Assembly (NCBI RefSeq): GCF_002014985.1
Contig: NZ_MUXU01000015.1
Coordinates: 1 to 48,144 of the forward strand
DNA: 48,144 bases
Origin: Moraxella caviae
GTDB lineage: Bacteria > Pseudomonadota > Gammaproteobacteria > Pseudomonadales > Moraxellaceae
Direction: 5' to 3'
Position numbers and translations under genes: made by a program. How positions within the stretch are numbered: position 1 is the first letter of the stretch; each line of letters begins with the position of its first letter. Shown one piece after another: positions 38,282 to 47,710 of this stretch. The notes beneath the pieces were generated by a model, which ran no database searches, was not told the DNA's origin, and saw only the letters and a program-made list of their open reading frames with translations.

Positions 38282-39031
38282 TCACTCAGGCTTTACAAAC
38301 GCCATCATGTAGTTTACGTCCACGTTGCGATTGGATAGCCAAAAACGCTTGGTGATTGGCTGATAATGCAGTCCTGTCATGTCAAAGCGGCTAAATCCTG
38401 CGCCCACCGCCATGCTGTCAAGCTCCGCTGGCGTGATGAATTTGTGCCAATCGTGCGTGCCTTTATCCACCAAACGCAGCACATATTCTGCGCCCACGAT
38501 GGCAAAAAGATACGATTTTGGGTTGCGGTTGATGGTAGAAAGCACGCACACGCCGCCGGGCTTAAGCAAATCAAAGCACGCCTGCACAATCGGCGCAGGG
38601 TCAGGAACGTGCTCAAGCATTTCCATGCACGTTACCACATCGTATTGTCCTTTTTGCTCGGCAGCCAGCGTCTCCACAGGCACGCAGCGAAATTTGAGCG
38701 TGTCTGCCATGCCTGTTTTGGCGGCGTGAATGCTTGCCGCTTGCAAGTTTTCTTCGCCCAAATCCACGCCCAGCACATCCGCGCCACGCACCGCCATAGA
38801 ATGCGCCAAAATACCGCCGCCGCAGCCCACATCAAGCACACGCTTACCCATCAAAGGCGTGCCAAGGTGCGCCACCACTTGATCTTCAATCCAATTTAAA
38901 CGCAAAGGATTGATGTCATGCAGCGATTTAAATGCGCCATTTTTATCCCACCATTCGTCTGCCAAGCGGGTAAATTTGCCAATTTCGTCATAGTCGGCAT
39001 TGGTTGGGGGCGTGTAAGTTTGGGTTTGCAT
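38282..39031 (-). CDS. ubiG: Ubiquinone biosynthesis O-methyltransferase
   Basis: S-adenosylmethionine-dependent methyltransferase performing both O-methylations in ubiquinone synthesis, 249 aa. The family start EIGKFTRLADEWWDKNGAFK and HDINPLRLNWI are intact. SAM motif I VLDVGCGGG lies at 65-73. VTCMEMLEHVPDP and LLKPGGVCVLSTINRN follow, and the C-terminal HDWHKFITPAEL block is typical. It would act near the inner membrane with the Ubi complex. It is upstream of the toxin-antitoxin pair and of mupP-yciK on the same strand. Confidence 0.97.
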   Translation of the reverse strand: MQTQTYTPPTNADYDEIGKFTRLADEWWDKNGAFKSLHDINPLRLNWIEDQVVAHLGTPLMGKRVLDVGCGGGILAHSMAVRGADVLGVDLGEENLQAASIHAAKTGMADTLKFRCVPVETLAAEQKGQYDVVTCMEMLEHVPDPAPIVQACFDLLKPGGVCVLSTINRNPKSYLFAIVGAEYVLRLVDKGTHDWHKFITPAELDSMAVGAGFSRFDMTGLHYQPITKRFWLSNRNVDVNYMMAFVKPE

Positions 39032-39652
39032 ATCAATCTCGCTGGGCGATTTGCCCGTGTTTTGTCAAGTTTTAACAACGATGAAAAAATTAGAATAACA
39101 ATTAGTTTTTAAAATGCGCCTAAAACACACCTTTTGGTTTTACTTTTAGTTTTAAAAGACGCACGCCGTTCATTTGCTGAACTTTTAAAAATCAGCGTCC
39201 ATCTTATCATTTTTTAAGAGTTTTCGCCACGTTTCGCCCATGATTTTGGCGTGTTTTGAGCAAGTTTTTGCACCGCTGAAATTGTAAATCCGCTTTGGCT
39301 TTGGCTTGGTTTAAAATTTGGCAAATTTCACTTTACAATTTTATCCACAATCTGCCCAAACGCCAAAACGCACCAAAAGGCGAATTTTGCCCAATTTTTA
39401 AGCATCAGCAGGGCAAATCTTGCACCATTTTTAGCAATCAGCAAGAAAAGCAACCGTTTTACAACGGAAATTTAAGAATAATTTGCCACAATCGCCCAAA
39501 AATGCGCTAAACTATACACATTTACATCTTGCGCACAAAACTTATGCACAAATTTTGTGTATAACTTTGTGCATAACAAGAACAAACCACTCAACCGAAA
39601 CATTCACCCTCAGGCGTACGCCAAAGGCTGCGCACATTCAAAGGATATCCGC
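39032..39652. other. 620-bp spacer between ubiG and dsbA
   Basis: An AT-rich, non-coding region by my reading. It contains four exact matches to TTATNCACA, the DnaA-box pattern, at 39341-39349 (plus), 39542-39550 (plus), 39556-39564 (minus) and 39568-39576 (minus), and one near match at 39512-39520. Promoters for the two divergent genes must lie here but I cannot place them confidently. Confidence 0.6.
39542..39576. promoter_or_regulatory. Palindrome of DnaA-box-like words upstream of dsbA
   Basis: TTATGCACAAA (39542-39552) and TTTGTGCATAA (39566-39576) are perfect inverted copies, with a third word TGTGTATAA between them. It is about 80 bp before the dsbA ATG. DnaA binding or an operator for another regulator are both possible. 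Confidence 0.5.
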
Positions 39653-40273
39653 ATGAAATACGCACTGAAAATCACCGCTCTTGCTGCCGCTGTCGGCTTG
39701 GCAACTTTGGCAAACGCTGCCGATTTCGTTGAAGGCAAAGACTACACCGTCTCGCCAAACCCTGAAAATATCGCAGGCGATGTCATTGTGGTGCGTGAAT
39801 TTTTTTGGTACGGCTGCCCGCACTGCTACGCGCTAGAGCCGCACATGCAAAAATGGGCGAAAACGCGCGCCAAAGACGTGGCATTTTTCCAAACGCCTGC
39901 CGCCATGAACCCAATGTGGGAAGTGGGCGCGCGCGGTTTTTATGCCGCACAGCAGCTTGGCGCACAGCACAAAACCCACCAAGCCCTATTTGACACCATT
40001 CACAAAGAGCGCAACCGCGTAGAACAATCACAAACCACGCTGGCGGATTGGTACGCCACCCAAGGCATGGACAAGGCGAAATTCAACAACTTCTACAACT
40101 CATTCGCCGTTTCTACCAAGATTGAACGCTCAAAACAAAACGCCATTCGCCATCGCTTAACTGGCGTGCCTGCAGTGGTGGTACACGGCAAATACATCGT
40201 AACTGGTGAAGATGAAAAAGTGCCACAAGTGGTTGATTTTCTTGTAAATAAAGTTCGTGATGAGAAAAAATAA
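39653..40273 (+). CDS. dsbA: Thiol:disulfide interchange protein DsbA
   Basis: Periplasmic oxidase that introduces disulfides into exported proteins, 206 aa. The signal peptide (about 1-22) ends in ANA. The thioredoxin-fold active site is CPHC (C55/C58) within FWYGCPHCYAL, the normal DsbA dipeptide. The cis-Pro loop reads TGVPAVVV near 180. A helical insertion separates the halves. The ATG at 39653 is chosen by AAAGGA and the signal peptide. In relatives, pilus and competence proteins need DsbA, fitting pilBCD and comEA in the window. It has its own terminator. Confidence 0.96.
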   Translation: MKYALKITALAAAVGLATLANAADFVEGKDYTVSPNPENIAGDVIVVREFFWYGCPHCYALEPHMQKWAKTRAKDVAFFQTPAAMNPMWEVGARGFYAAQQLGAQHKTHQALFDTIHKERNRVEQSQTTLADWYATQGMDKAKFNNFYNSFAVSTKIERSKQNAIRHRLTGVPAVVVHGKYIVTGEDEKVPQVVDFLVNKVRDEKK

Positions 40274-40292
40274 TCTCACCACAGCACTCATC

Positions 40293-40323
40293 AAAAGACC
40301 GCTCATCGTAGCGGTCTTTTTTT
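40293..40323 (+). terminator. Rho-independent terminator after dsbA
   Basis: AAAAGACCGCT (40293-40303) pairs with AGCGGTCTTTT (40310-40320), followed by more T. An A run on the other side could let it also stop darP transcription. Confidence 0.88.
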
Positions 40324-40455
40324 GGCTTAATTTATCGCTTTTGTGTTTTTTATTTTGGGCTTTTTGCTTTAGATTTTTAGCGGCATTTAAGACAAATGCT
40401 CAGCTCAATATTTTAGAAAAACTTATCAATCAGCCAAGCGTTTGCCGTACAGTTT

Positions 40456-40965
40456 TCACACCTGTGATAAAATCGCCACTTCTTTGACATAGCTTTCAAA
40501 ATCCGCCACGCTCTCTGCCAACAGCTCATCATCGTTTTGGAATTTGGCGTATTCAATCCACAAAAGCAGCTGATAAATACTGTTAAATTCGCTGGCTTTA
40601 AATTGCTTGACGAATTGCTTGAGCGTGCTTTCGTCCTGCAAGCTAAGACGTGTGCGCCATGCGTCAATCTTGGCGATTTGCTCAGGCGTGAAAGTACATT
40701 CAAACAGTGCCTGCGTCAAAGTATGACGATCTTCTTCTACGATTAACTTGCCGATACGCTTGATTTGGCGGTTCTTTGCGGCGGCAGCGTTAATCTCGGA
40801 TAAATGTTTTAATTCGTCCAAAAAAAACTCACTCACAGGCAGATTGGCGAGCTTTTTTTTGGATAAATTTGCCAATGGCGTGGCAAGCGCCTGCAAACGT
40901 TCGTGGGCTTTTTTAATCTCGGTACGCGACACGCGCATATCCATTTTTGACCAATCAATATTCAT
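40456..40965 (-). CDS. darP: Dual-action ribosome maturation protein DarP (YjgA)
   Basis: Late 50S subunit assembly factor, 169 aa. Similarity to E. coli YjgA is best in VSRTEIKKAHERLQALATPLANL, the SKKKLANLPVSEFFLDEL block and the KNRQIKRIGKLIVEED helix. The second half is more diverged but predicted helical, as in the family. The acidic N-terminal leader of E. coli YjgA is missing, so this version is shorter. The ribosome-binding site is weak. It is monocistronic. Confidence 0.85.
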   Translation of the reverse strand: MNIDWSKMDMRVSRTEIKKAHERLQALATPLANLSKKKLANLPVSEFFLDELKHLSEINAAAAKNRQIKRIGKLIVEEDRHTLTQALFECTFTPEQIAKIDAWRTRLSLQDESTLKQFVKQFKASEFNSIYQLLLWIEYAKFQNDDELLAESVADFESYVKEVAILSQV

Positions 40966-41185
40966 GGTTGTGCTTTCTTATGTTTAGGTTTTATTAGGTT
41001 TTGGGTTGAAATTTTACACGAGTTTGGAGCGTGTTTTTTACGTTTATAAAATCTGATTTGGCAAATTTACACCCGATAATCTTGCCAATCATCACTACTG
41101 TCATCATTTTTGCAAATGTCATTTTTACAATAAATTATTTAGAAAATCTATATAATATATCGTAAAACACACCGCAATGGCGTCA
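40966..41185. other. Spacer between darP and rapZ
   Basis: Very AT-rich with TTTGGCAAAT at 41057 and a TATAATATA word near 41151-41159. No gene seen. Confidence 0.35.
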
Positions 41186-42064
41186 TCACCAATAGCGTTT
41201 TTCACGGTGCTTGACGACAATCGGCATATTGGCAGGCAAATCAAGCAATTTGGCGACTTTTTCTGTTACATAGACTGAGCGGTGCTTGCCGCCTGTGCAG
41301 CCGATGGTTACGGTGATGGAGTAGCGGTTGTTGTACAAAAAGTTTGGCAGCCAGTCGTTCAAAAAGCGTGCGATGTCTTCTGCCATGGCGTCCACTTCAG
41401 GATATTGGGCGAAAAATTCTCGTACCGCTGCGTCATTGCCCGTCTGCGCGCGCAAATCTTCACGCCAATGCGGATTGGGCAAAATGCGCACGTCAAACAC
41501 AAAATCTGCGTCAATCGGCGTGCCATATTTAAAGCCGAACGACAGCAAATTCACCCGAACCATGCCGTCTACGCCCAGATGGTCAGCGACTTTTTCTTTG
41601 AGTTCATGGATATTTAAAGTGCTGGTGTCAATCTTGATGTCAGCACGCGTGGCAATCGGCTCAAGCAGCGCAATCTCGCTGTGAATGGCGTTCGGCAAGT
41701 TGTTTTTGGTCGCCATCAACGGATGAACACGTCTGGTCGCCCCAAAGCGTGCCACCAGAACGCCTTCTTGGGCGGTAACGTACAAAATCTTGATGGCATC
41801 TGCGCCATAAGTCGCCACGAGACTGTCGTAAATGACAGGAAAATTCGTCAAGTCCGCCTTGGGCGCACGCGCATCCACGCCCAACGCAATTTTATGGATA
41901 TTTTCTGCCGTCAATTTCGCCACTGCGTCCACCACCAGCGACAACGGCAAATTATCAATCGCATAATAAGCAAAATCTTCTAGGATATTCAGCACGGACG
42001 TTTTGCCCGAGCCAGAACGCCCTGAAACGATGATGATTTGCGGTGTGGTTTGCGTATCTGTCAT
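41186..42064 (-). CDS. rapZ: RNase adapter protein RapZ
   Basis: ATP/GTP-binding protein (292 aa) that in E. coli senses glucosamine 6-phosphate and presents small RNAs to RNase E, controlling glmS. The P-loop GRSGSGKT is at 15-22 and is followed by DFAYYAIDNLP. The conserved RATRRVHPL-like segment is near 106. The C-terminal part has GFKYGTPIDADFVFDVR and the CTGGKHRSVYVTE block of the regulatory domain. AAAAGGGCG precedes the ATG. It is downstream of panC on the same strand, not in the rpoN-ptsN cluster where it is found in E. coli. Confidence 0.95.
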   Translation of the reverse strand: MTDTQTTPQIIIVSGRSGSGKTSVLNILEDFAYYAIDNLPLSLVVDAVAKLTAENIHKIALGVDARAPKADLTNFPVIYDSLVATYGADAIKILYVTAQEGVLVARFGATRRVHPLMATKNNLPNAIHSEIALLEPIATRADIKIDTSTLNIHELKEKVADHLGVDGMVRVNLLSFGFKYGTPIDADFVFDVRILPNPHWREDLRAQTGNDAAVREFFAQYPEVDAMAEDIARFLNDWLPNFLYNNRYSITVTIGCTGGKHRSVYVTEKVAKLLDLPANMPIVVKHREKRYW

Positions 42065-42133
42065 AAACGCCCTTTTATTGATATTATGAAATTGATGTCT
42101 AAAATGGATAAATTTTACCGTAAAATCAAAGAC

Positions 42134-42994
42134 TTATAGAAAAACTTCCACATTATCCAAAAGTCTTGCCTTGCCCAAAAAACTTGCCGTCAAAATCACC
42201 AAATGCTTATCTTCTGGCGCAGGGTTTTCCAGATTATTATTTAAAATTTCTAAATAATCCACTTGAAAACCTGATTCGTTGATTTGTGTGATGGCGGCTT
42301 GTTTTAATGCTGCTAAACGCTCGGCGGATAACGCTTTGCCAGTAAATTCTGCCGCCACATCTTTTGCCAGCGCATTCAGCACACGGTTTAGCACAGGGGC
42401 GATTTTACGCTCATCAGCGCTCAAATAGCCATTGCGAGACGACAGCGCCAAGCCATCATCGGCACGCACAATCTCACCGCCAATGATGTCAATACCAAAG
42501 TTTAGCTCATCATTGAGCCTGCGAATAATGGCAAGCTGCTGATAGTCTTTTTTACCAAACACCGCCACATCAGGGCGCACGATGTTAAACAGTTTACTCA
42601 CCACCAAACCCACGCCATCAAAGTGCGTGGGGCGGGTTTTGGCGCACAAAATCTTGGCAATATCGCCAGACAGCACCTGCACCGAAGTCGGCAATTTTGG
42701 ATACATTTCACTCACCGATGGCGCAAAAACGATGTCCGCCACACCGTCCAAAGCCGCCACGTCTGCATCCAGCGTGCGCGGATAACTTTCAAAATCTTCG
42801 CCCACACCAAACTGGGTCGGATTGACAAAAATGCTCACCACCACGACATCGCTGTTTTGTTTTGCCAAGTGCGCCAGCGACAAATGCCCTGCGTGCAAAT
42901 TGCCCATGGTCGGCACAAGTCCGATGCACGCACCGTTTTGACGCTTGGCGTTTAAAGCGGTTTGTAACTCATGAATGGTGGTAAAAATTTGCAT
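42134..42994 (-). CDS. panC: Pantothenate synthetase
   Basis: Joins pantoate and beta-alanine with ATP to form pantothenate, 286 aa. The HxGH motif is in PTMGNLHAGHLSL near residue 29. The pantoate- and ATP-binding blocks FVNPTQFG, TRPTHFDGV and FGKKDYQQL, and the KMSKS-like SSRNGYL, are intact. It follows panB at a distance of 116 bp. Together with coaD and coaE in this window it supplies coenzyme A. Confidence 0.97.
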   Translation of the reverse strand: MQIFTTIHELQTALNAKRQNGACIGLVPTMGNLHAGHLSLAHLAKQNSDVVVVSIFVNPTQFGVGEDFESYPRTLDADVAALDGVADIVFAPSVSEMYPKLPTSVQVLSGDIAKILCAKTRPTHFDGVGLVVSKLFNIVRPDVAVFGKKDYQQLAIIRRLNDELNFGIDIIGGEIVRADDGLALSSRNGYLSADERKIAPVLNRVLNALAKDVAAEFTGKALSAERLAALKQAAITQINESGFQVDYLEILNNNLENPAPEDKHLVILTASFLGKARLLDNVEVFL

Positions 42995-43110
42995 AAACTA
43001 CTTTTTTCCTTTTAAGTTTTTCTTAATAATTTACCAAAAACTTTATCCCAAATGCTTAAAATTTCTATCCGTATTTTGCACATTATTTATGACAATTTCA
43101 CGAACACTTA

Positions 43111-43938
43111 TTAGAAACTATGCGCTTCGCTTGGGAAAGTTTTGTCTTTTACCGCTCTGTGATACGCAGCGAATGTCCCTATGATGTCGTGCGTTTCGTT
43201 GGCAGTGTCGGTAAGAAAATTATGCACAAATTTGGCAGGTTTTCTGGTGTAAACGCCCAGCATGTCGTGCATGACCAGCACTTGACCGTCCGTGTCCACG
43301 CCTGCGCCAATGCCGATGACAGGCACAGGCACGCTGGCGGTGATTTTCTTGGCAAGCGTGGCTGGCACACACTCCAAAAGCAGCATTGCCGCACCTGCCG
43401 CCACCAGCGTCTGACAATCGGCAAAAAGTTTTTCGGCAGCTTCTGCGGTTTTGCCCTGCACTTTATAGCCGCCAAACACATTGACCAGCTGCGGCGTCAG
43501 CCCCAAATGCGCACAGACTGGCACGCCTGCCTTGCCCAGCACGCCAATCAGCTCGGCAAGCTCACTACCGCCCTCCACCTTCACCACGTTCGCCCCTGCC
43601 TGCATGAGTGTGCGTGCGCCATCAATGCCGTCTTGGACGCTGGCGTAGCTCAAAAACGGCATATCCGCCAAAATCAGCGCATTAGGATTGCTGCGTTTGA
43701 TGGCGGCGGTGTGATAAGCGATGTCGGCAACCGTTACAGGCAATGTGCTGTCGTGTCCTTGCACCACCATGCCTAGGCTGTCGCCCACCAAAATACTCTC
43801 AATGCCCGCCTGCTTCATGGCGTGCGCAAAACTTGCGTCATAGCACGTCAAGCACGAAAATTTCTCGCCTGCCGCTTTGTATTTGGCAAGCGTGGCAAGT
43901 GTGATGGGCGGGTTGTCAGCGTTGGTGGCGTAGGTCAT
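43111..43938 (-). CDS. panB: 3-methyl-2-oxobutanoate hydroxymethyltransferase
   Basis: Transfers a hydroxymethyl group from methylene-tetrahydrofolate to ketoisovalerate, giving ketopantoate, the first step of pantothenate synthesis, 275 aa. The decameric TIM-barrel family pattern is present: LTCYDASFA, VGDSLGMVVQG, ADMPFLSY, VKVEGG with the catalytic Glu region and GIGAGVDTDGQVLVMHD. AAGGAATCGCC precedes the ATG. It leads panB-panC. Confidence 0.97.
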   Translation of the reverse strand: MTYATNADNPPITLATLAKYKAAGEKFSCLTCYDASFAHAMKQAGIESILVGDSLGMVVQGHDSTLPVTVADIAYHTAAIKRSNPNALILADMPFLSYASVQDGIDGARTLMQAGANVVKVEGGSELAELIGVLGKAGVPVCAHLGLTPQLVNVFGGYKVQGKTAEAAEKLFADCQTLVAAGAAMLLLECVPATLAKKITASVPVPVIGIGAGVDTDGQVLVMHDMLGVYTRKPAKFVHNFLTDTANETHDIIGTFAAYHRAVKDKTFPSEAHSF

Positions 43939-44124
43939 GGCGATTCCTTATGGCACGACTTAGGTTGGTTTTGGGTGGTTCAATCAAAATGGTTAAACCA
44001 AGCTCATTTCAGTTTGATTTTGGCTTGATTTTGGGTAATATTATTAAGTTTTTCTTTATAATTAGATTTTGAAATTTATTTTGGCTTATCAGCGAAAACT
44101 TGCGCTTATCAAGCCGTTTTATCG

Positions 44125-44637
44125 TCAATCAGCAGTGTTTGGCAGCTTGATAAGTCCTGTCATGTCTTTGGCAAGTGACACATCTTTTAATGCCAAATCA
44201 TCAACAATCAAATGCTCATCAAGCTCAAAAAGCGGCACCAGCACGAAATTACGCTGCCACATAAAAGCGTGCGGCACAACCAAGCGCTCGCTGTCAATCG
44301 TCTGATTGCCATACAGCAAAATATCCACGTCCAGACTGCGCTCGCCCCAATGTCTTAGGCGCACACGCCCTGCGTTTTGCTCAAGCGACTGACAAAAATC
44401 CAGCAATGCCAGCGGTGCCAAATTCGTCTGCGCTGCCAGCACCGCATTCACAAAATCCGGCTGGTCAGTTACGCCAAAGGGCTTGGACGAATACAAAGAC
44501 GACAGGCGCACTTGGCGAAAATTCTCGTGCTGCGCCAAAGCGTTTGCCGCCGCCAAGATATGGCTTTTTGGATCGCCCAGCTCATTGGCGATGTTGCCGC
44601 CCAGTCCCAAATAAATCTGCACCCAATCCGCCATCAT
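44125..44637 (-). CDS. folK: 6-hydroxymethyl-7,8-dihydropterin pyrophosphokinase
   Basis: Folate pathway kinase transferring pyrophosphate from ATP to the pterin, 170 aa. LGLGGNIANE is the N-terminal strand-turn. The pterin-binding middle includes FVNAVLAAQT, and the metal-binding signature reads HWGERSLDVDILLYG, a variant of RWGPRTLDLDILLYG that keeps both aspartates. PHAFMWQRNFVLVPLFEL closes the active site. Its ATG overlaps the pcnB stop by four bases, and a second ATG abuts it, indicating coupling. Confidence 0.94.
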   Translation of the reverse strand: MMADWVQIYLGLGGNIANELGDPKSHILAAANALAQHENFRQVRLSSLYSSKPFGVTDQPDFVNAVLAAQTNLAPLALLDFCQSLEQNAGRVRLRHWGERSLDVDILLYGNQTIDSERLVVPHAFMWQRNFVLVPLFELDEHLIVDDLALKDVSLAKDMTGLIKLPNTAD

Positions 44638-46670
44638 TCACCTTCGTCTGCTTTTGGTTTGGCGTTGGATTTGCGGCTGCGGCGTTTTTTGGGCTTGGCA
44701 GGCTCACTTTCTGGAGCAGCTTCGTTTACATTCGCCTGCGCAGATTGCTTGGCAGTCTTAGTACGGCGTGGTTTTTGGGTGGTTTTGGCTTTAGTTGTCA
44801 AAGCATCATCAAGCCCAACATCGCTCATCACATCGGCTGGCTTATCGGTTTTATCAGCCGCTTTGCCAGCCAAATCATCAACCAAATTATCAGCCGATTT
44901 CACGGGCTTTTTACGGCGGCGTGGTTTTTTTGGCGCACTTTCAAGTGTATCGCCAGACGTATTTTTAGGTGCATTACCAAGCACGCCTTGCTCGCCTGCC
45001 ACACTTTGCTCATCGGCAATGCCTTGCGCGGCTAAAAGTTCACGCTCTTTGATGGACAGCGCAGATGATGGCGCGCGCTTACGATAACGCTGGCTTGGAA
45101 TGTACGGCTCATCATTATTAAGCAAAGCTAAAAAATCATCTTCGGTATAAGCCACTGGCTCAAACACTGGCACAGGCACGGCACGCTTTCTTGGTGTGAG
45201 TGCATCGTCTTTTTTGTGGCGTTTTTTAGGCGCAGCAGCGTCGCTTTCGCTCATTTGTGGCAGCAGCTCGTCCACGCCTTCCACCACAAATAGCGGTTTT
45301 GGCGTATTGTCAGGCACGTCAGGGCGCATGGAAAGCTGCTGCAGCTGGTGCAGCTCATCGCTCGCATTCATACCACGCTTGCGGCGGCGCTTCATGCCCA
45401 CCACGCCTTCACCGCTGGCAAAATCTTCGATCATCTGCGCACGCTGAGCGCTGCTGGCGTCTTGATAAGCCTGCCACCATGCCGCCATTTGATTGGTCGG
45501 CTCGGCAAGCGCGCAGTCATCATAACGCTCACGCAACGCCAAAAAGTCAAACGCCGCGCGGAATTTCGGGCTTTTTTCCAGATTGGCGATGTCTCGCACG
45601 CGTGGGTTGGCAAGTTTTGGTTGCATGAGCCAAATTTGCGCAATGAAATCTTCAGTAAACTTAGGAATGGCGGTCTTGGCACGCTGCGCTTCCACGACTT
45701 TTGCCGCCGCCTTGGCTTGCGCTTCGTGAAATGGCAAGCCACGCTTTTTAAACTTGGCAAGCTGGTGCAGATAATTTTCCCACAAAAGCACCGCATAAAA
45801 AAACGCAGGATTGACCGTCTTGCCGTCATTGATGCGCTTGTCTGAATTGATGGCAACTTGCGTCATCAAGGCGGTTGGTGCTTTTGGCGGATACGCCATC
45901 AAACTTGTCATCGCCCCATAATCAAACAACAGCGACAATAAAGGCGCAAGATAGCCGCCAGAGAACATTTTTTGTGTCTCATCGTAAAGACGGTGTGCAG
46001 ACACCTGCTCCAAAAGCGCCCAATTTTGCGCATGAAATTGCTTATGCAATGCCTTATCAAAATCAAAGCCCAATTTCGCCTTAAAACGCAGCGCACGCAA
46101 AAGGCGCACAGGGTCTTCTTCGATGCGCACCGCCGCATTGCCCAACAGGCGCAAACGCCGCTGCTGCACATCGTCAAGCGCCCCACAAAAATCCAGCACT
46201 TCGCCCGTCAAAGGCTGATAATACAAGGCATTGATGGAAAAATCACGACGTGCAAAGTCTTCTTCAATCGTCCCCCACACGTTGTCGCGCGTAATCATGC
46301 CTTCGTCTGTGGTGTGCGTGTCGTCCTTAGGCGGCGCGCGAAATGTCGCCACTTCAATCATCTCACGCCCAGAATAGACGTGCGCCAACTGAAAACGTCG
46401 TCCGATGATGCGACAACGCCCGCCAAACACCGCCTTGACTTCGTGCGGACGTGCTGCCGTTACCGCGTCAAAATCCTTTGGCGCAAGTCCAAGCAAGCTA
46501 TCACGCACGCCACCGCCCACGATGTATGCTTCAAATCGTGCCTTTTGTAGCGTGCCAATCACTTCCACAATGCTGTGCGGCAATGCCGATTTGACAAGTC
46601 CCAGCGCACGCGCGTCATGCACCACAGGCGTGATGGTTTGTTTTTTTGATTTCGCTGGCTTACGAGCCAT
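44634..46670 (-). CDS. pcnB: Poly(A) polymerase I with long basic tail
   Basis: Adds 3' poly(A) tails that speed RNA decay, 678 aa. The nucleotidyltransferase core has VGGGVRDSLLG and the metal-binding pair D66 and D68 in KDFDAVT. RRDFSINALYY and the RLLRALRFKAKLGF block follow. The catalytic and neck part ends near residue 440. The remaining 230 or so residues are low complexity, rich in Lys, Arg, Pro and Ala with repeated KKPRRRKK-type stretches, making this version much longer than the 465-aa E. coli enzyme. GGAG precedes the ATG. It is translationally coupled to folK, a pairing seen in other gammaproteobacteria. Confidence 0.95.
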   Translation of the reverse strand: MARKPAKSKKQTITPVVHDARALGLVKSALPHSIVEVIGTLQKARFEAYIVGGGVRDSLLGLAPKDFDAVTAARPHEVKAVFGGRCRIIGRRFQLAHVYSGREMIEVATFRAPPKDDTHTTDEGMITRDNVWGTIEEDFARRDFSINALYYQPLTGEVLDFCGALDDVQQRRLRLLGNAAVRIEEDPVRLLRALRFKAKLGFDFDKALHKQFHAQNWALLEQVSAHRLYDETQKMFSGGYLAPLLSLLFDYGAMTSLMAYPPKAPTALMTQVAINSDKRINDGKTVNPAFFYAVLLWENYLHQLAKFKKRGLPFHEAQAKAAAKVVEAQRAKTAIPKFTEDFIAQIWLMQPKLANPRVRDIANLEKSPKFRAAFDFLALRERYDDCALAEPTNQMAAWWQAYQDASSAQRAQMIEDFASGEGVVGMKRRRKRGMNASDELHQLQQLSMRPDVPDNTPKPLFVVEGVDELLPQMSESDAAAPKKRHKKDDALTPRKRAVPVPVFEPVAYTEDDFLALLNNDEPYIPSQRYRKRAPSSALSIKERELLAAQGIADEQSVAGEQGVLGNAPKNTSGDTLESAPKKPRRRKKPVKSADNLVDDLAGKAADKTDKPADVMSDVGLDDALTTKAKTTQKPRRTKTAKQSAQANVNEAAPESEPAKPKKRRSRKSNAKPKADEGE

Positions 46671-47143
46671 GCCGATCTCCGATTATTGACAAACGCTTGC
46701 CAAGTCTTACCCGGCAGTTTGCCTTAAAACTGTCTACATTTTTACGGTTTCACACTTTGCTAAAACAAGCAAAAGCCAGACCGTTTTATGTGAAAATCTG
46801 TCAGGTCTTGGTTGTTGGCAGGTTGGTTTTAATTACCCAACTTTAAATCGCTCCGCTGCTAATCGCTTGGTTTTTCATTATCTGGCTTTAACCACTCACC
46901 TTTTCACGGCGATTTAATGCAATCACTTACCAAGCACAGACCTTTAAATTAAACTTACTATTTTAACCGCTATTGCCCAAAAAAGCGACATCACACCAAG
47001 GTTTTCTGGGCAATTTTTCATAAATTTGTGTCATCTGGGCAAAATTTACGCAAACTTTGTGCAAGTTTTGCGCCAAATTCACCAAATTTTTCACCCATTG
47101 ACAGCCGATTGACGCCAAGCAAGCACCAAATCGGCACACAACA
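46671..47143. other. 470-bp spacer between pcnB and comEA
   Basis: AT-rich, no convincing gene. GCCGATT near 47102 and AATCGGC near 47129 form an inverted repeat downstream of comEA without a T run. Short frames here have no signal of coding. Confidence 0.4.
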
Positions 47144-47566
47144 TCAATCCAGCACCGCAAGTCTGGCACGATTTTTCTCAAGTGTCGCCTTGCCCACGCC
47201 ACGCACTTTCATCAAATCTTCAATGCGTGCAAACTCGCCAAACATCTCACGATACAGCACGATTTCTTCGGCGGTTTTTACGCCCACGCCTTGCAGGGTG
47301 GCAAATTGCGCAGCGGTGGCGGTGTTGATGTTAATGCGTGCCGCCACTTTTTGCGCCTGCACACGCTCAGCAATCATCGCTTCGTACGCCAGCACAGGGT
47401 CGGCATAGCACTGCGCCGCTTGCGCTGTCATCGCCACACCGCCCAAACTCAGCGCAAAACCAGCCACCAAAACTCTGCGCACCAAATCATTCGCCACGCC
47501 AAAACTTTGCGTCCGCCTTGTGGCAGCACGGCACATTTGCCAATCCATCGTCCTTGATATGCGCAT
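47144..47566 (-). CDS. comEA: Competence protein ComEA (helix-hairpin-helix)
   Basis: Periplasmic DNA-binding protein that ratchets incoming single-strand precursor DNA during transformation, 140 aa. A basic N-terminal part and a membrane or signal segment (about 31-50, LVAGFALSLGGVAMTAQA) precede the ComEA domain. That domain begins with ININTATAAQFATLQGVG, then GVKTAEEIVLYRE and VRGVGKATLEKNR, the two helix-hairpin-helix motifs. The start is uncertain: ATGs at residues 1, 7 and 11 are all possible and AAGGA sits close before residue 7. An insertion element begins 145 bp upstream. A TATAAT at 47620-47625 is a possible -10. Confidence 0.92.
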   Translation of the reverse strand: MRISRTMDWQMCRAATRRTQSFGVANDLVRRVLVAGFALSLGGVAMTAQAAQCYADPVLAYEAMIAERVQAQKVAARININTATAAQFATLQGVGVKTAEEIVLYREMFGEFARIEDLMKVRGVGKATLEKNRARLAVLD

Positions 47567-47710
47567 GACATTCTCACAAAACTACGGCTAAAAACACAGC
47601 TAAAAAACACGCCAAATTGATTATAATTTCTTAAATATAAAAATAATTTCTTCGCCAAAAATGCACAAGAAATTTAATTGCTTTTTGGCAAATTTTTTCT
47701 CAATAATTTT

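Noticed and set aside
39032..39652. Chromosomal replication origin
   Set aside because: DnaA-box-like words are present, but dnaA, dnaN, gidA, parAB and rpmH are all absent nearby; reported only as a cluster to test.
46963..47202. 79-codon minus-strand frame downstream of comEA
   Set aside because: Overlaps the comEA 3' end and has no coding or family signal.
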